NCBI GenBank assembly: GCA_003584005.1
Contig: QXHL01000005.1
Coordinates: 1-64,000, forward strand
DNA: 64,000 nt
Origin: Alicyclobacillaceae bacterium I2511
GTDB taxonomy: Bacteria; Bacillota; Bacilli; Alicyclobacillales; Alicyclobacillaceae
Direction: 5' to 3'
Below the pieces are notes generated by a model. That model was not told the origin of the DNA. It saw only the letters and a program-made list of their open reading frames with translations, and made no database searches. The position numbers and the translations under genes were made by a program. Position 1 is the stretch's first letter. Every line of letters starts with the position of its first letter. Positions 1-8,433 of the stretch are shown piece by piece.

Positions 1-153
1 CATCTTAGCCGCTGGATTAGCGGTGTTAGCCTGTGGAGAGGCCGTAAGACCAGGGCGCAAGCAATCCTCGCGTCTAGGCAAGCTTCAACGAAGCAGGAAA
101 GCCAACTAGCGATAGTTGGAATCCCCCAGATTTATCCGTGGGGAGGATATCAA
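1..153 (+). mobile_element. Right end of an IS200/IS605-type element (partial), with omega-RNA-like 3' hairpin
   Basis: After the tnpB stop comes GGAATCCCCC, a hairpin with arms CCCCA (124-128) and TGGGG (139-143) around a loop containing TTTA, then GAGGATATCAA ending at about 153. A hairpin followed by GAGGATGTCAA is a common right end of IS605-family elements and is the 3' scaffold of the TnpB omega RNA. The bases after 153 would then be host DNA and the natural guide. The left end lies outside the window. The family-level assignment is good; the exact boundary is inferred. Confidence 0.65.
2..109 (+). CDS. tnpB: TnpB-type RNA-guided endonuclease, C-terminal end only
   Basis: Only the last 35 codons are in the window, ending at a TAG at 107-109. 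The reading frame begins ILAAGLAVLACGE and continues VRPGRK. Such an N-(I/L)-LA-x-G-x-A-V-x-ACG-x-x-VRP stretch is the usual tail of IS200/IS605 and IS607 family OrfB/TnpB proteins, just after the last RuvC motif. TnpB is an RNA-guided nuclease that uses an omega RNA made from the 3' end of its own gene. Whether the full gene lies upstream, or this is a decayed fragment, cannot be seen. The hairpin that follows supports the call. The function is inferred from the family. Confidence 0.75.
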   Translation: MLAAGLAVLACGEAVRPGRKQSSRLGKLQRSRKAN

Positions 154-271
154 AAATATCTCAATGTATAACTTTTTTTGTTTGGTGCGCCCGGGGTAAA
201 TTTCGTTGATGAATGTCTTCACATTGGAAACGAATAGAGTGTGTGATGAAACGTCAAGAGAAAACTATTTT

Positions 272-1383
272 TTATACTTCAGCTTTTTTTGTGGATATTC
301 CCCGTATCATAGCAAATCCTAATAAAAGTCCTGGACTGATTAAGAGAAGAAACCAACTTGCTGGCACCATATATTTATTCAATAGGTCGAGGGCTTGCAC
401 ACTGTTTTGGATAAGCATCGCTCCTATGGCAATAACAGGGGTCACGAGGTGGGTTAACCATTTGTGTGTATTCTCTGGAACATTAAATATTCTCCCAATC
501 AACAGTGATATTCCCCAAATGTGATTGCCCACAAACTCGATGGTAAATGCTGTGGAGAGTAGAATTACGAGAATTCCTGTCTGTTCAATCAGTCCACCTT
601 GAATGCGAATTAACTGCAAAACGCCTTGAAACGGGTACAAGACATGCTCTGTCGGCATCCAGCCAATATTTAAAATCACCGTGGCAAAAGCCAAAATGAT
701 GAGGACTCCGCTGAGAAAAACACTTGAGAGGGGATACCAGATTGTTCTTTTTTTTGGTGTAGATAATTGGGACTTATCATTAACGTAAAATTGAATCCAA
801 GATATAAGGGGAGCAAGTGATAGGTTCCATTCCATACACTGTTCCAATGAGTGATTGTATGGGGTATCCACCAATGCTGACTCTGAACCAATATATAAAA
901 GAAGGAAATAAAGGTTCCCAGCAAGGTCAGGGAATGAATGATGGAGGCTACTTGTGCGAGGGCAGATATCCCGAACCATGCACCACGCCAAGCGACAAGG
1001 CAAACTAATAAAACAATGACAGATCTCGGGGTGTCCGTAAAAAAGATTTTTAAAATTGATGCAAAGAAATATAGACTAAGAGAAATAAATCCAAGATAGA
1101 TAGGAACATACAGTCCTGCATACAGTTTACCCACCCACTTGCCATATAGCCGTTCCAGCATTTGTACACCGTCTAAGTTTGGAAATCGCTCATTTAGAGA
1201 TCCGTGGATCCACGCAATCAGGACGCCGAGTGTCAGAACGCCGAGAACGCTCCACTGTGCATCAAATCCTGCGTGAGCGACAGCAATTTGTGCAAAAGAC
1301 CAAAAAATCAATGGGAGGTAACTGGAGGACATAATCATGATTGTTTGAAATCCAGTAAGTATATTGTCCCGTTTCAACCGCAT
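272..1383 (-). pseudogene. GerB-type spore germination permease, frameshifted
   Basis: This is the membrane subunit of a Ger germinant receptor (amino acid/polyamine permease fold, about 10 membrane helices). Two overlapping frames together give one protein. The first runs from 1383 to about 750 (residues 1 to about 210, ending in an LPLYLGFNFTLMISPNYL segment) and the second from there to 272, ending GISTKKAEV. They meet at a run of eight A residues on the coding strand (748-755). One extra A would restore a single 370-residue reading frame, the normal size for the family. This may be a sequencing error, a real mutation, or a gene rescued by slippage. The ATG at 1383 directly abuts its GGAGGG, so a TTG two codons further in is better spaced. 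It is the last gene of gerA-gerC-gerB. Confidence 0.8.
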
Positions 1384-1390
1384 CCCTCCG

Positions 1391-2524
1391 TTACAATAAT
1401 GTGCCTATGTGATCAATATGTACTTCAACTTTAATATCCAATTTTGCATGGGCAAAGGCATTGGACCACTGATGTTGTACAAATTCCTTTTGATCTGGAT
1501 GATTGCGAACCCAATATTCTCCAAAACCATAAATATCTTCTTTGTTTGATTGAAGTTTTTGAAGAACTTTTTCAACGTTCATTTGTATATAACGAGACAT
1601 CAATTTTTCATAGCGATGTATTTCATTGTCTGTTAAGTTTTTCTGTCCTTTCGATTCATCCGTGGCCAGTTCAGAGATCACCTTAATCTTCCCATGAAGT
1701 GTGAATTGATTTTTTGGATTCATGGTGACAGAGATTCGACTTGTGCTTTTCATTTGACGAACCGAAAAATAGTGTTTCCCATCAGATATAAGGAGGGAGG
1801 CGTGATACACCTTATCGTTTAGAAAGTTAAAATAGAAAGTATCCTCTGGAGATAGTTCGAGATTGGGTTTATAACCCTTAAATGCCTCTGCACCAGCCAA
1901 AACGGTTAATTTGTTTATCACGTTGACTATTCCAACCTTAGGTTCAATTCCCAGTCCAAACGAATCTCTCCAAAAATGCCATAACCGTGTTCGAACAACA
2001 TATCCGCCGCGGGTTGGAAACTTTGATAATCCATTTTCTAAGGAGTCTGAAGGGGACATACTTGCCACTGGATTGGATAAAATCTCCTTTGCACTATGAT
2101 TTGTACAAAGTATGTATGACAATTTATTTGCCGCTGGGTCCCGCACAAGCTCCATGACTGCATCTGTAACTTGGGCTGAAGTAAGATGCGTATTGAGAAC
2201 TAGAATTCCAAAGTTTCCGAGGTAAAACATCCTTGTGTATTGTGTCTGAATTCTAAAAATTGCAGAATGAATATCCTGGGCATCAATTGAAAAATTTTTG
2301 AATTTAAGCACTTGTCCACTGGATGGATTTCCTCCTCCACCTTCTTTTTGCTCACTTGTAATATCTGGAATTTGGAACGTATAATGTACCAGCGAGGAGT
2401 TACCCTCCACCGGATCAATCCCAAGCCCGACGATGGGGGCACGTTCATTGATTTTATGGTAATCCCAACAACCCGGTAAAAACAGAAGCAACAAGCAAGC
2501 CATCATGAGTTTGAGGACGTTCAT
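1391..2524 (-). CDS. Ger(x)C family spore germination lipoprotein
   Basis: 377 residues. It begins with a lipoprotein signal peptide: a hydrophobic stretch, then LPGC with the lipidated cysteine at residue 19, followed by WDYHKINERAPIVGLGID, the hallmark start of GerAC/GerBC/GerKC proteins. The protein is expected on the outer face of the inner spore membrane, where C subunits work with the A and B subunits in sensing germinants. Its ATG overlaps the stop of the upstream gerA gene by 4 bases, so translation is probably coupled. The following gerB starts 7 bases after its stop. Full length and intact. Confidence 0.93.
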   Translation of the reverse strand: MNVLKLMMACLLLLFLPGCWDYHKINERAPIVGLGIDPVEGNSSLVHYTFQIPDITSEQKEGGGGNPSSGQVLKFKNFSIDAQDIHSAIFRIQTQYTRMFYLGNFGILVLNTHLTSAQVTDAVMELVRDPAANKLSYILCTNHSAKEILSNPVASMSPSDSLENGLSKFPTRGGYVVRTRLWHFWRDSFGLGIEPKVGIVNVINKLTVLAGAEAFKGYKPNLELSPEDTFYFNFLNDKVYHASLLISDGKHYFSVRQMKSTSRISVTMNPKNQFTLHGKIKVISELATDESKGQKNLTDNEIHRYEKLMSRYIQMNVEKVLQKLQSNKEDIYGFGEYWVRNHPDQKEFVQHQWSNAFAHAKLDIKVEVHIDHIGTLL

Positions 2525-4140
2525 GATTTTTTAACCTTAGAAAAAAGCTGATTTAATAACTTTGTTTTTAGCGGCAGAAGTTTTATTGCTCCCAATTTGT
2601 CCTGTGGATGTAAATGGCTCGTCCGTTTCGCTGCAAGGTTCTCTGGCAATAGGAGGATTCCATCAATAAAAAGATCGCGAGTATGAAACCCATTGAATGG
2701 AGTTAAATAAAACACGCCAAAAGGTTTTAGCCGAGCCGTTTCATACAGTAGCCAAATCGAGGCTAAAATGATTCCGAAAATTCCTACGATTGCAGAGGCG
2801 CCAAGCATTATCATACTCATAATCCGGAGCGAGTTTGAAAATTCGTAACTTGGTGAGACAAAGGTGCTAATGGAATTTAGAGCGATGACGATGAGTAGAA
2901 TGTTACTGACAATTCCAGCTTGCACGGCCGATTCACCGAGCACAAGACCTCCGACAACCCCGACTGTTTGAGCCATCTGCTTTGGAATTCGAAGTGTCGC
3001 TTCGCGTAAAATTTCAATGGCAATGAACATGATGAGTACTTCCATCACTGCCGGAAATGGAACGCCCTCTCTTGATTTGGCAATTTGCAGTCCCAACACT
3101 TTCGGGAGCAGTTCCGGATTGAAGTCAACGAATGCAACATAAAGAGATGGCAAATAAACCGCAATTATAAATGCAATGACGCGCAACCAGCGCATCGCAC
3201 TGGATTCCCATATCGAGTGCGTATAGTCTTCTCCCGTTTGGAAAAAATCTTGAATCGTTGCAGGAATTAACAATATAGATGGATCTCCATCAGCCATAAT
3301 TGCGACTTTTCCTTGATTCAATTCGCGAGTCACGTTGTCAATCCGCTGGGTGACGCGCGTCAACGGAAAAAAACTCCATGGATGTTCACAAATGCGTTGT
3401 TCAATTTCGGCAGTTTGGTTAATCGTATCGACATGGATTGCTTCAATCCGCGAAATCGCAATCTGGACAACTTCTTTGTCTGCCACATCGTTCATATAGA
3501 GAACGGCTATTGAACTGCGGCTGCGGTACCCTACTTCGATTTTCTTTACTTGAAAACTCCTTGTGTGAAGCGCGTTTCGAATCAAACCAATGTTGATGTC
3601 CACGTTCTCTACGAAGCTAATTTGAGACCCACGGGGTGAGGTTTCAAGACTTGGAAGTTCTGGAGATCTGTGTTCCACTAAATTCGCCCCAAGTACAATC
3701 ACTGATGGGGCACCTTGAATGACTAAAATAAGAGATCCTGAAGACAGGGCTTCAGTGACATCAAAAAGATTTATCTTGAGAGACATGGTTGCTCCGGTCA
3801 GAACCTTTCTCATCAGATACTCGGGCAGTTCTGTGACACGCGTTCTTGGAAAAGAGTGCGCGTGTAGGGTGCGAAGCGTCTCTTCAATTATCTTTGGATC
3901 ACAAACCGTAATGATAAATAACAACGCAGCAGAACATCCATTCACGTCAATGTGCCGAACGATATAGTCATCACTCGTACCCAATGACTGTGCAGTGTAG
4001 TTCAGCATTGCCTCTAAATCGCCCGTGAAATCGGGCGCTGTGGATGGGGTTGGAACATGAGGATATAAGCGATTTTGATGTCTGTGAAGTTGTCCTGCTA
4101 CTGGATTTGATTTGGAGAACAGCCGGTTCCATATTGTCAT
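2521..4140 (-). CDS. GerA family spore germination receptor subunit A
   Basis: 539 residues from the ATG at 4140, which has an AAAGGAGG ribosome site 6 to 7 bases upstream. An in-frame ATG further out (4206) has none and lies in a tandem repeat. The N-terminal half is the soluble GerA domain, with ESPRG-like and LIRNALHTRSF motifs. From about residue 315 hydrophobic segments begin (WLRVIAFIIAVYLPSLYVAF and others), giving the usual membrane domain, with a basic cytoplasmic tail. GerA subunits form the core of germinant-gated channels in the inner spore membrane. First gene of the operon, overlapping gerC by 4 bases. Which germinant it senses cannot be told from sequence. Confidence 0.95.
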   Translation of the reverse strand: MTIWNRLFSKSNPVAGQLHRHQNRLYPHVPTPSTAPDFTGDLEAMLNYTAQSLGTSDDYIVRHIDVNGCSAALLFIITVCDPKIIEETLRTLHAHSFPRTRVTELPEYLMRKVLTGATMSLKINLFDVTEALSSGSLILVIQGAPSVIVLGANLVEHRSPELPSLETSPRGSQISFVENVDINIGLIRNALHTRSFQVKKIEVGYRSRSSIAVLYMNDVADKEVVQIAISRIEAIHVDTINQTAEIEQRICEHPWSFFPLTRVTQRIDNVTRELNQGKVAIMADGDPSILLIPATIQDFFQTGEDYTHSIWESSAMRWLRVIAFIIAVYLPSLYVAFVDFNPELLPKVLGLQIAKSREGVPFPAVMEVLIMFIAIEILREATLRIPKQMAQTVGVVGGLVLGESAVQAGIVSNILLIVIALNSISTFVSPSYEFSNSLRIMSMIMLGASAIVGIFGIILASIWLLYETARLKPFGVFYLTPFNGFHTRDLFIDGILLLPENLAAKRTSHLHPQDKLGAIKLLPLKTKLLNQLFSKVKKS

Positions 4141-4159
4141 AAAATACCTCCTTTCATCG

Positions 4160-4207
4160 CTGGATAAAGGTACTTTGTGCATTCTGGATAAAGGTACTTT
4201 GTGCATT
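4160..4207. repeat. Perfect 24-bp tandem duplication in the gerA leader
   Basis: The unit CTGGATAAAGGTACTTTGTG plus CATT occurs twice back to back (4160-4183 and 4184-4207) with no mismatch. It ends about 20 bases upstream of the gerA start codon. It reads as a recent duplication inside the 5' untranslated leader of the germination operon and creates a spurious longer open frame (MHKVPLSRMHKVPLSS). Confidence 0.9.
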
Positions 4208-4324
4208 ATTGAAGATACTTATACGAGGGGGGTTACTGAGGATTGCTGTCACTACTCAGGCTATTTGATAGGGAACTTCACTTGTACAGATAAGCCAGGT
4301 GTGGTATATTACTACTTGTCTCTT

Positions 4325-4399
4325 GCGCCTATAGCTCAGAGGATAGAGCACCGGTCTCCGGAACCGGTTGCGGGGGTTCGAGTCCCTCTAGGCGCACCA
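4325..4399 (+). tRNA. tRNA-Arg (anticodon CCG)
   Basis: A complete cloverleaf of 75 bases with encoded CCA (4397-4399). Acceptor arms GCGCCTA and TAGGCGC pair fully. The D arm is GCTCAGAGGATAGAGC. The anticodon stem CCGGT/ACCGG carries the loop CTCCGGA, so the anticodon is CCG, reading CGG codons. The T loop is TTCGAGT. It is followed by its own terminator. Confidence 0.97.
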
Positions 4400-4425
4400 A
4401 TGTTTCTGTAAATTTTTGTGGAACG

Positions 4426-4454
4426 GCTCACAATGAGTGAGCGTCTTTTTTTTT
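4426..4454 (+). terminator. Intrinsic terminator after tRNA-Arg
   Basis: Arms GCTCAC (4426-4431) and GTGAGC (4437-4442) with a 5-base loop are followed by a run of nine T (4446-4454). It separates the tRNA from the trp-type leader downstream. Confidence 0.88.
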
Positions 4455-4533
4455 AGCATGCTTCATTTCTCTACATTCCCTAGGGCGAACCAGGGTCGGA
4501 CCCATTGACGAGTGACTGTTCTCCAGGGTAAGC

Positions 4534-4583
4534 TAGATATAGTTGAGCTGAGCAAGATTGAGCCGAGTTGAGTGGAGCTTGAG
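4534..4583 (+). promoter_or_regulatory. TRAP-type binding site in the trpG-trpE leader RNA
   Basis: Nine exact TAG or GAG triplets lie in 50 bases: TAG at 4534 and 4540, then GAG at 4545, 4550, 4560, 4565, 4570, 4575 and 4581, spaced by 2 or 3 bases. A gap in the phase is filled by AAG at 4554. Rows of about 11 (G/U)AG triplets with 2-3 base spacers are the established binding site of TRAP (MtrB) in Bacillus trp leaders. Bases 4547-4558 can also pair with 4612-4624 (seven pairs with one G-U, plus four), which would form an antiterminator covering the 5' arm of the terminator. TRAP bound to tryptophan would block that pairing. A promoter is not clear: TTGACG at 4505 lacks a good -10. Confidence 0.75.
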
Positions 4584-4616
4584 GGACCGGATGGTCATTT
4601 CTCATACGCCCATTTT

Positions 4617-4641
4617 GCCACAGCGACGTCTGTGGCTTTTT
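4617..4641 (+). terminator. Attenuator terminator upstream of trpG
   Basis: Arms GCCACAG (4617-4623) and CTGTGGC (4630-4636) with a 6-base loop are followed by five T (4637-4641), 48 bases before the trpG start codon. Its 5' arm overlaps the strand that can pair with the triplet-rich region upstream, as expected of an attenuator rather than an end-of-operon terminator. The reading frame that can be extended upstream through this region is not coding. Confidence 0.8.
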
Positions 4642-4689
4642 GTGTGCTCTCCTGTGGTCCAGCTCGTCGAGCTGAAGGGGTCGATTGGT

Positions 4690-5253
4690 GTGCTACTGGT
4701 GGTTGATAATTACGATTCGTTCACTTTTAATCTCGTACAGTACTGTGGCGAACTGGGAGCCGAGATTCAGGTTCGGCGGAATGACGTTTCCTTAGCGGTG
4801 CTGATGGATTTACATCCGCAGGGTCTGTTAGTGTCCCCTGGACCATGTAGCCCTACTGAAGCAGGTATTTCAGTCAGTGCTATCCAGCACTTTGCAGGAA
4901 GAATCCCGGTACTTGGGGTTTGCTTAGGGCATCAAGCATTGGGGGAGGCTTTTGGTGGGAAAGTTGTGCGGGCTCCAATATTGAAACACGGAAAGACCTC
5001 CTTAATACATCACCACGGGGATCCTTTGTTTCAGGAGGTATCCAACCCTTTTCAAGCCACGCGCTATCACTCCCTGGTGGTGGATTGGACCACCCTTCCC
5101 GATGAGTTCACCGTTATTGCTGATTGCGATGACTTGGTGATGGGATTGCGCCATCGACCGACGGGGGCCTTGGGAGTCCAGTTTCATCCTGAATCCATTC
5201 TTACACCGGAAGGCAAGCGAATTATAGGCAATTTTTTGACTTTGGTTGGATGA
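4690..5253 (+). CDS. trpG: Anthranilate / aminodeoxychorismate synthase glutamine amidotransferase
   Basis: 187 residues from the GTG at 4690, placed 9 bases after GAAGGGG. It opens LLVVDNYDSFTFNLVQY, the family signature. It has the class I amidotransferase nucleophile in GVCLGHQ and the histidine-glutamate pair in VQFHPES. It releases ammonia from glutamine for the partner TrpE (anthranilate, tryptophan pathway). In Bacilli one such subunit often also serves PabB for folate. Followed after 49 bases by trpE. The TRAP-type leader before it argues for tryptophan control. The order G before E, with no trpD next to it, is unlike the usual trp operon. Confidence 0.9.
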   Translation: MLLVVDNYDSFTFNLVQYCGELGAEIQVRRNDVSLAVLMDLHPQGLLVSPGPCSPTEAGISVSAIQHFAGRIPVLGVCLGHQALGEAFGGKVVRAPILKHGKTSLIHHHGDPLFQEVSNPFQATRYHSLVVDWTTLPDEFTVIADCDDLVMGLRHRPTGALGVQFHPESILTPEGKRIIGNFLTLVG

Positions 5254-5302
5254 AACGGGGATTGGGTGAAATCAGCGTGGTGAATGAGGAGGCTGTCAAT
5301 TC

Positions 5303-6907
5303 ATGAAAAAAACGACGTGGACGATTCAAAATGGGGTAGATCCGTTTGCCTTGTTTTTGCGTCTTGTGGAGGAGTTTGGTGAAGGTCAGGTGTTTTTGCT
5401 GGATGCCGCAGAAGATCATAGCGAGTCACACTATTGCATGAGTCTTCTGGCTGTGCTTCCCGTAGTGGAGGTGCAAGTGAAAGACCACTGGGTGTCCCTG
5501 TTTGCACCTTCAGGGATGCTTGAAAAACTTGGAGTTGCTGTTTTGAAAAACTCTGAAGAAAACTGCGCAGCAGGGAATGCTCCGGAGCCGTCGTCCAGTG
5601 TTGTGGGTCCCGTCCAGGGGCAACGGTTTGAGAATAATCCTATGGATTTCTTGGAAGGTTTGCGAACTCGCGTGCGGGAGTTATTCACAGACCCAGTGTG
5701 GGCCCCCTTTTCTGCTGGTTGGTTGGGGTACGTGGGGTACGATAGCGTTCACTATTTGGAGCGACTCCCAAAAACGACACAAGACGATCGGCAACTTCCA
5801 GACATTCGATTGCAGTGGCATGCGGCCGTGTTGCAATTGGTGGAAGGGAAGCTGAGTCTGTTTGACAGCAGTGAAGAATTGGGGTCTTTACTTGACCCAG
5901 ATGTGTGGATTGCGGTAAAAAACCAAGTGAATAAAGTCGCAGATACAGTCAAGCGGTTCATTCAGCGTCCGATGACAGCGACAGCATTGCTGGCCCGTTA
6001 TGAAGAGCAAATCCCTGCGGTTACGGGAGACGTGCGGCAGTGCATGGAGTCCTCAGATACACAGGATTTACTCACTGATGAGGTTACGCAACAGGAGTAT
6101 GAATTGGCTGTAAACAAAGCTGTATCTTACATTCATGCGGGAGACATTTTTCAAGTTGTGCTGTCAAAGCGGATTCGCGTCCGCAAAGTGTGTAACGCGT
6201 ATGAGGCTTACGAACGTTTGCGTAGGCGTAACCCGTCGCCATACATGTTTGTGGCGGACTATCCGGACATGCGCCTGTTTGGAGCTAGTCCTGAAGTTCA
6301 ATTTCGTAGTGTGAACGGAATCGCGGAAATGCGTCCGATTGCTGGCACCTCTAAGGGGAGGGGCAGGACGCTCGCTGAAGACGAGCTTTTACGGGCAGCC
6401 TTGTTACATGATGAGAAAGAACGGGCTGAACACGTCATGCTTGTGGACCTGTGTCGCAACGACCTGGGGCGTGTGTGTAAAATTGGCAGCGTCCAGGTAC
6501 AATCTTTGATGCAGGTGGAACCTTACTCTCACTTGTTCCATTTGGTTTCTGAAGTATCGGGACAGTTGAGACCGGAAGTGAGCGTTTTTGATGCACTACT
6601 GGCCACTTTTCCCGCAGGGACACTGTCAGGTGCACCGAAAATTCGGGCTATGGAAATTATTGATGAGTTAGAAACCTTACGCCGTGGACCTTACGGAGGG
6701 TTGATTGGTATGGTGGATTTTGCGGCCAATGCGAACACAGCCATTGTCATTCGTACGGTTTTAGAGTGGAAACATGAGTATTATGTGCAGGTGGGAGCGG
6801 GAATTGTTGCGGACAGTCAGCCCGTTCAAGAATGGCAAGAGTGCAATCACAAGGCGGGTGCAGTGCTGGAAGTATTGCAGGCCCTCTCGACAGTGGTTCA
6901 GGGTTAA
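5303..6907 (+). CDS. trpE: Anthranilate synthase component I
   Basis: 534 residues, preceded by GAGGAGG. The C-terminal chorismate-binding domain is complete: GDIFQVVLSKR, SPYMFVADYPD, FGASPE, RPIAGTSKGRGR, EHVMLVDLCRNDLGRV, FPAGTLSGAPKIRAMEIID and GGLIGMVDF. The alanine of PIAGT fits anthranilate synthase, since E. coli PabB has lysine there. The N-terminal domain is less typical. The tryptophan-binding LLES motif reads LLDA, and the usual RYS segment is replaced by HYC, so feedback binding of tryptophan may be weak or lost (inference). It works with TrpG just upstream. A PABA synthase is the alternative, but the leader favours tryptophan synthesis. Confidence 0.85.
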   Translation: MKKTTWTIQNGVDPFALFLRLVEEFGEGQVFLLDAAEDHSESHYCMSLLAVLPVVEVQVKDHWVSLFAPSGMLEKLGVAVLKNSEENCAAGNAPEPSSSVVGPVQGQRFENNPMDFLEGLRTRVRELFTDPVWAPFSAGWLGYVGYDSVHYLERLPKTTQDDRQLPDIRLQWHAAVLQLVEGKLSLFDSSEELGSLLDPDVWIAVKNQVNKVADTVKRFIQRPMTATALLARYEEQIPAVTGDVRQCMESSDTQDLLTDEVTQQEYELAVNKAVSYIHAGDIFQVVLSKRIRVRKVCNAYEAYERLRRRNPSPYMFVADYPDMRLFGASPEVQFRSVNGIAEMRPIAGTSKGRGRTLAEDELLRAALLHDEKERAEHVMLVDLCRNDLGRVCKIGSVQVQSLMQVEPYSHLFHLVSEVSGQLRPEVSVFDALLATFPAGTLSGAPKIRAMEIIDELETLRRGPYGGLIGMVDFAANANTAIVIRTVLEWKHEYYVQVGAGIVADSQPVQEWQECNHKAGAVLEVLQALSTVVQG

Positions 6908-7005
6908 GAGCAGGGGGAATAGAGTTTAAGCGGTTGTTGCACCGTGCTCTAACATCAAGGTAGGTTTGTCGTGTCACATAACAATTGCCTTTTTTGTGCA
7001 TCCAC

Positions 7006-8433
7006 TTACTGAATGCAGTAGACGGACAAAGAGGTGTTACCATGCCGCTCATCCTGCGGAAGGTCCACATGTTGAACCCAGGGATGGGTGGATTGAAACT
7101 GAAGATCTTCTAAATACAAGGTGGCCTCTGTTGGAGATTCTCGCAACCAAGCCAATTTTTGAATACCGCTCAACCACATAGGCCACTCGTCGCTGCACCC
7201 GGGCGGAGGTGTGGTTAATACATGGGTGCTTTTTTCGGATTCTATGGAAAGTTCGTAGAGACTCGCATGACGCATAGGCCGATGGGCTGGAGTGTGTTGG
7301 ACAGATGCGGATGTCGCATATGGAGAACTTTGGAGTGTCACGTCAGTTTGCCGTGCAATGGCCAAAGAGTGAACGTGTAACCAGGTCAATCCCCCATCGC
7401 TTCCACCGGATTGCGTAGATTGTGGACGAAAGTATGGGGACTGCGCCCATGTTAGGGATTTGTTATGGTTGAGATTGGTTCCCCCGCCTGCGGTCCAGGC
7501 TAGGGCCTGGCTGTTTGGGGACCAAGTCATCCATCCTGCCTGGGGTAATATCTCAGACAGTGATTGGATTGCCTTCATTTTGGAATCTACAACACAAATC
7601 AAGCCTGTCTGAGTGGCCCACTGGGGACCGGGAGCCAGTGACAAAGCCAACCATCGGCCGTCGTTGGACCACTGTCCTTCAACCAGTTCTTGCGGCCACA
7701 ATCGCAAAGGGCCCACCTGTAAGGGGGTGGGGAGGCTAATCCAGGGCTTTTTTGGCAAGGACTTGAAGTTGTTTTCTAAGGATAATATTTTCAGTTGCAT
7801 TTTGGGCTGTCCCTCCGGGCCGCGTTTTGTAGACCAAGTAGCGACTGTCAAGGTTTTACCGTCTTGATTCCATACGAAGCCATGCACACCAGCCAGAGGT
7901 GGACTTAGTGTCAGGGCTTGCTTATCTGTGACTTGATAGAGGCGCAGATTTTCGTTTGCACCCACCGCAATGCATGTTCCTTTTGGAGACCATGCATATT
8001 GGAGGGGGGTGTAGGTGTTGGCAAATTGGACAACAGGTAGGTCTCGGTCTGCCGAGACATCATAAACTCGTAACTCGGTTTGTACTTGTCCTTGTGGGTC
8101 TTCTCCTGTTGTCACATAAGCAATCCACCGTCCGTCTGCAGACCACTTGGGGCTTTTGACGGGGTGACTAAAAGTGAGCTGCCGTTCGTTACTGAAACTG
8201 GGGTCAACGCTCCAATGCACCCAAAGGTTTCTGTCGCGTATAAAGGCAATTTTCGTTATGGCGAATGAGGAATTGTTTTCAACTGTTGGAACTCGATGGA
8301 GGCTAGATGTGTTGTCTCTCAAATCCACAGCAGCCAATGCGTGTCCGGCTAGAAAACTCATACTCCAAACAAAGGATACCAGGATGAAACTGGTGCTACG
8401 AAGGATGACTGTTTTCTGATTTGTCGACATCAT
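7006..8433 (-). CDS. Secreted WD40/TolB-like beta-propeller protein
   Basis: 475 residues from the ATG at 8433, 10 bases after GAGGAG. The first 30 residues hold a basic end and a long hydrophobic stretch closing in AGHALAA, a probable signal peptide. The body has repeated W-S-x-D/N-G-(R/K) blades: PKWSADGRWIAYV, YAWSPKGTCIAVG, FVWNQDGKTLTVA, GQWSNDGRWLALSL and MTWSPNSQALAW. This is the pattern of TolB/PD40-type propellers. No catalytic residues are evident, so it is likely a surface or spore-envelope scaffold or binding protein. Convergent with trpE. No specific family name can be given. Confidence 0.8.
   Translation of the reverse strand: MMSTNQKTVILRSTSFILVSFVWSMSFLAGHALAAVDLRDNTSSLHRVPTVENNSSFAITKIAFIRDRNLWVHWSVDPSFSNERQLTFSHPVKSPKWSADGRWIAYVTTGEDPQGQVQTELRVYDVSADRDLPVVQFANTYTPLQYAWSPKGTCIAVGANENLRLYQVTDKQALTLSPPLAGVHGFVWNQDGKTLTVATWSTKRGPEGQPKMQLKILSLENNFKSLPKKPWISLPTPLQVGPLRLWPQELVEGQWSNDGRWLALSLAPGPQWATQTGLICVVDSKMKAIQSLSEILPQAGWMTWSPNSQALAWTAGGGTNLNHNKSLTWAQSPYFRPQSTQSGGSDGGLTWLHVHSLAIARQTDVTLQSSPYATSASVQHTPAHRPMRHASLYELSIESEKSTHVLTTPPPGCSDEWPMWLSGIQKLAWLRESPTEATLYLEDLQFQSTHPWVQHVDLPQDERHGNTSLSVYCIQ

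Noticed and set aside
213-524. Open frame of about 100 codons on the plus strand
   Set aside because: It is antisense to the conserved 3' half of the gerB-like gene and has no ribosome site or family features.
4558-4689. Upstream extension of the trpG reading frame
   Set aside because: It runs through the TRAP-type triplets and the attenuator, and the family start with a ribosome site is at 4690.
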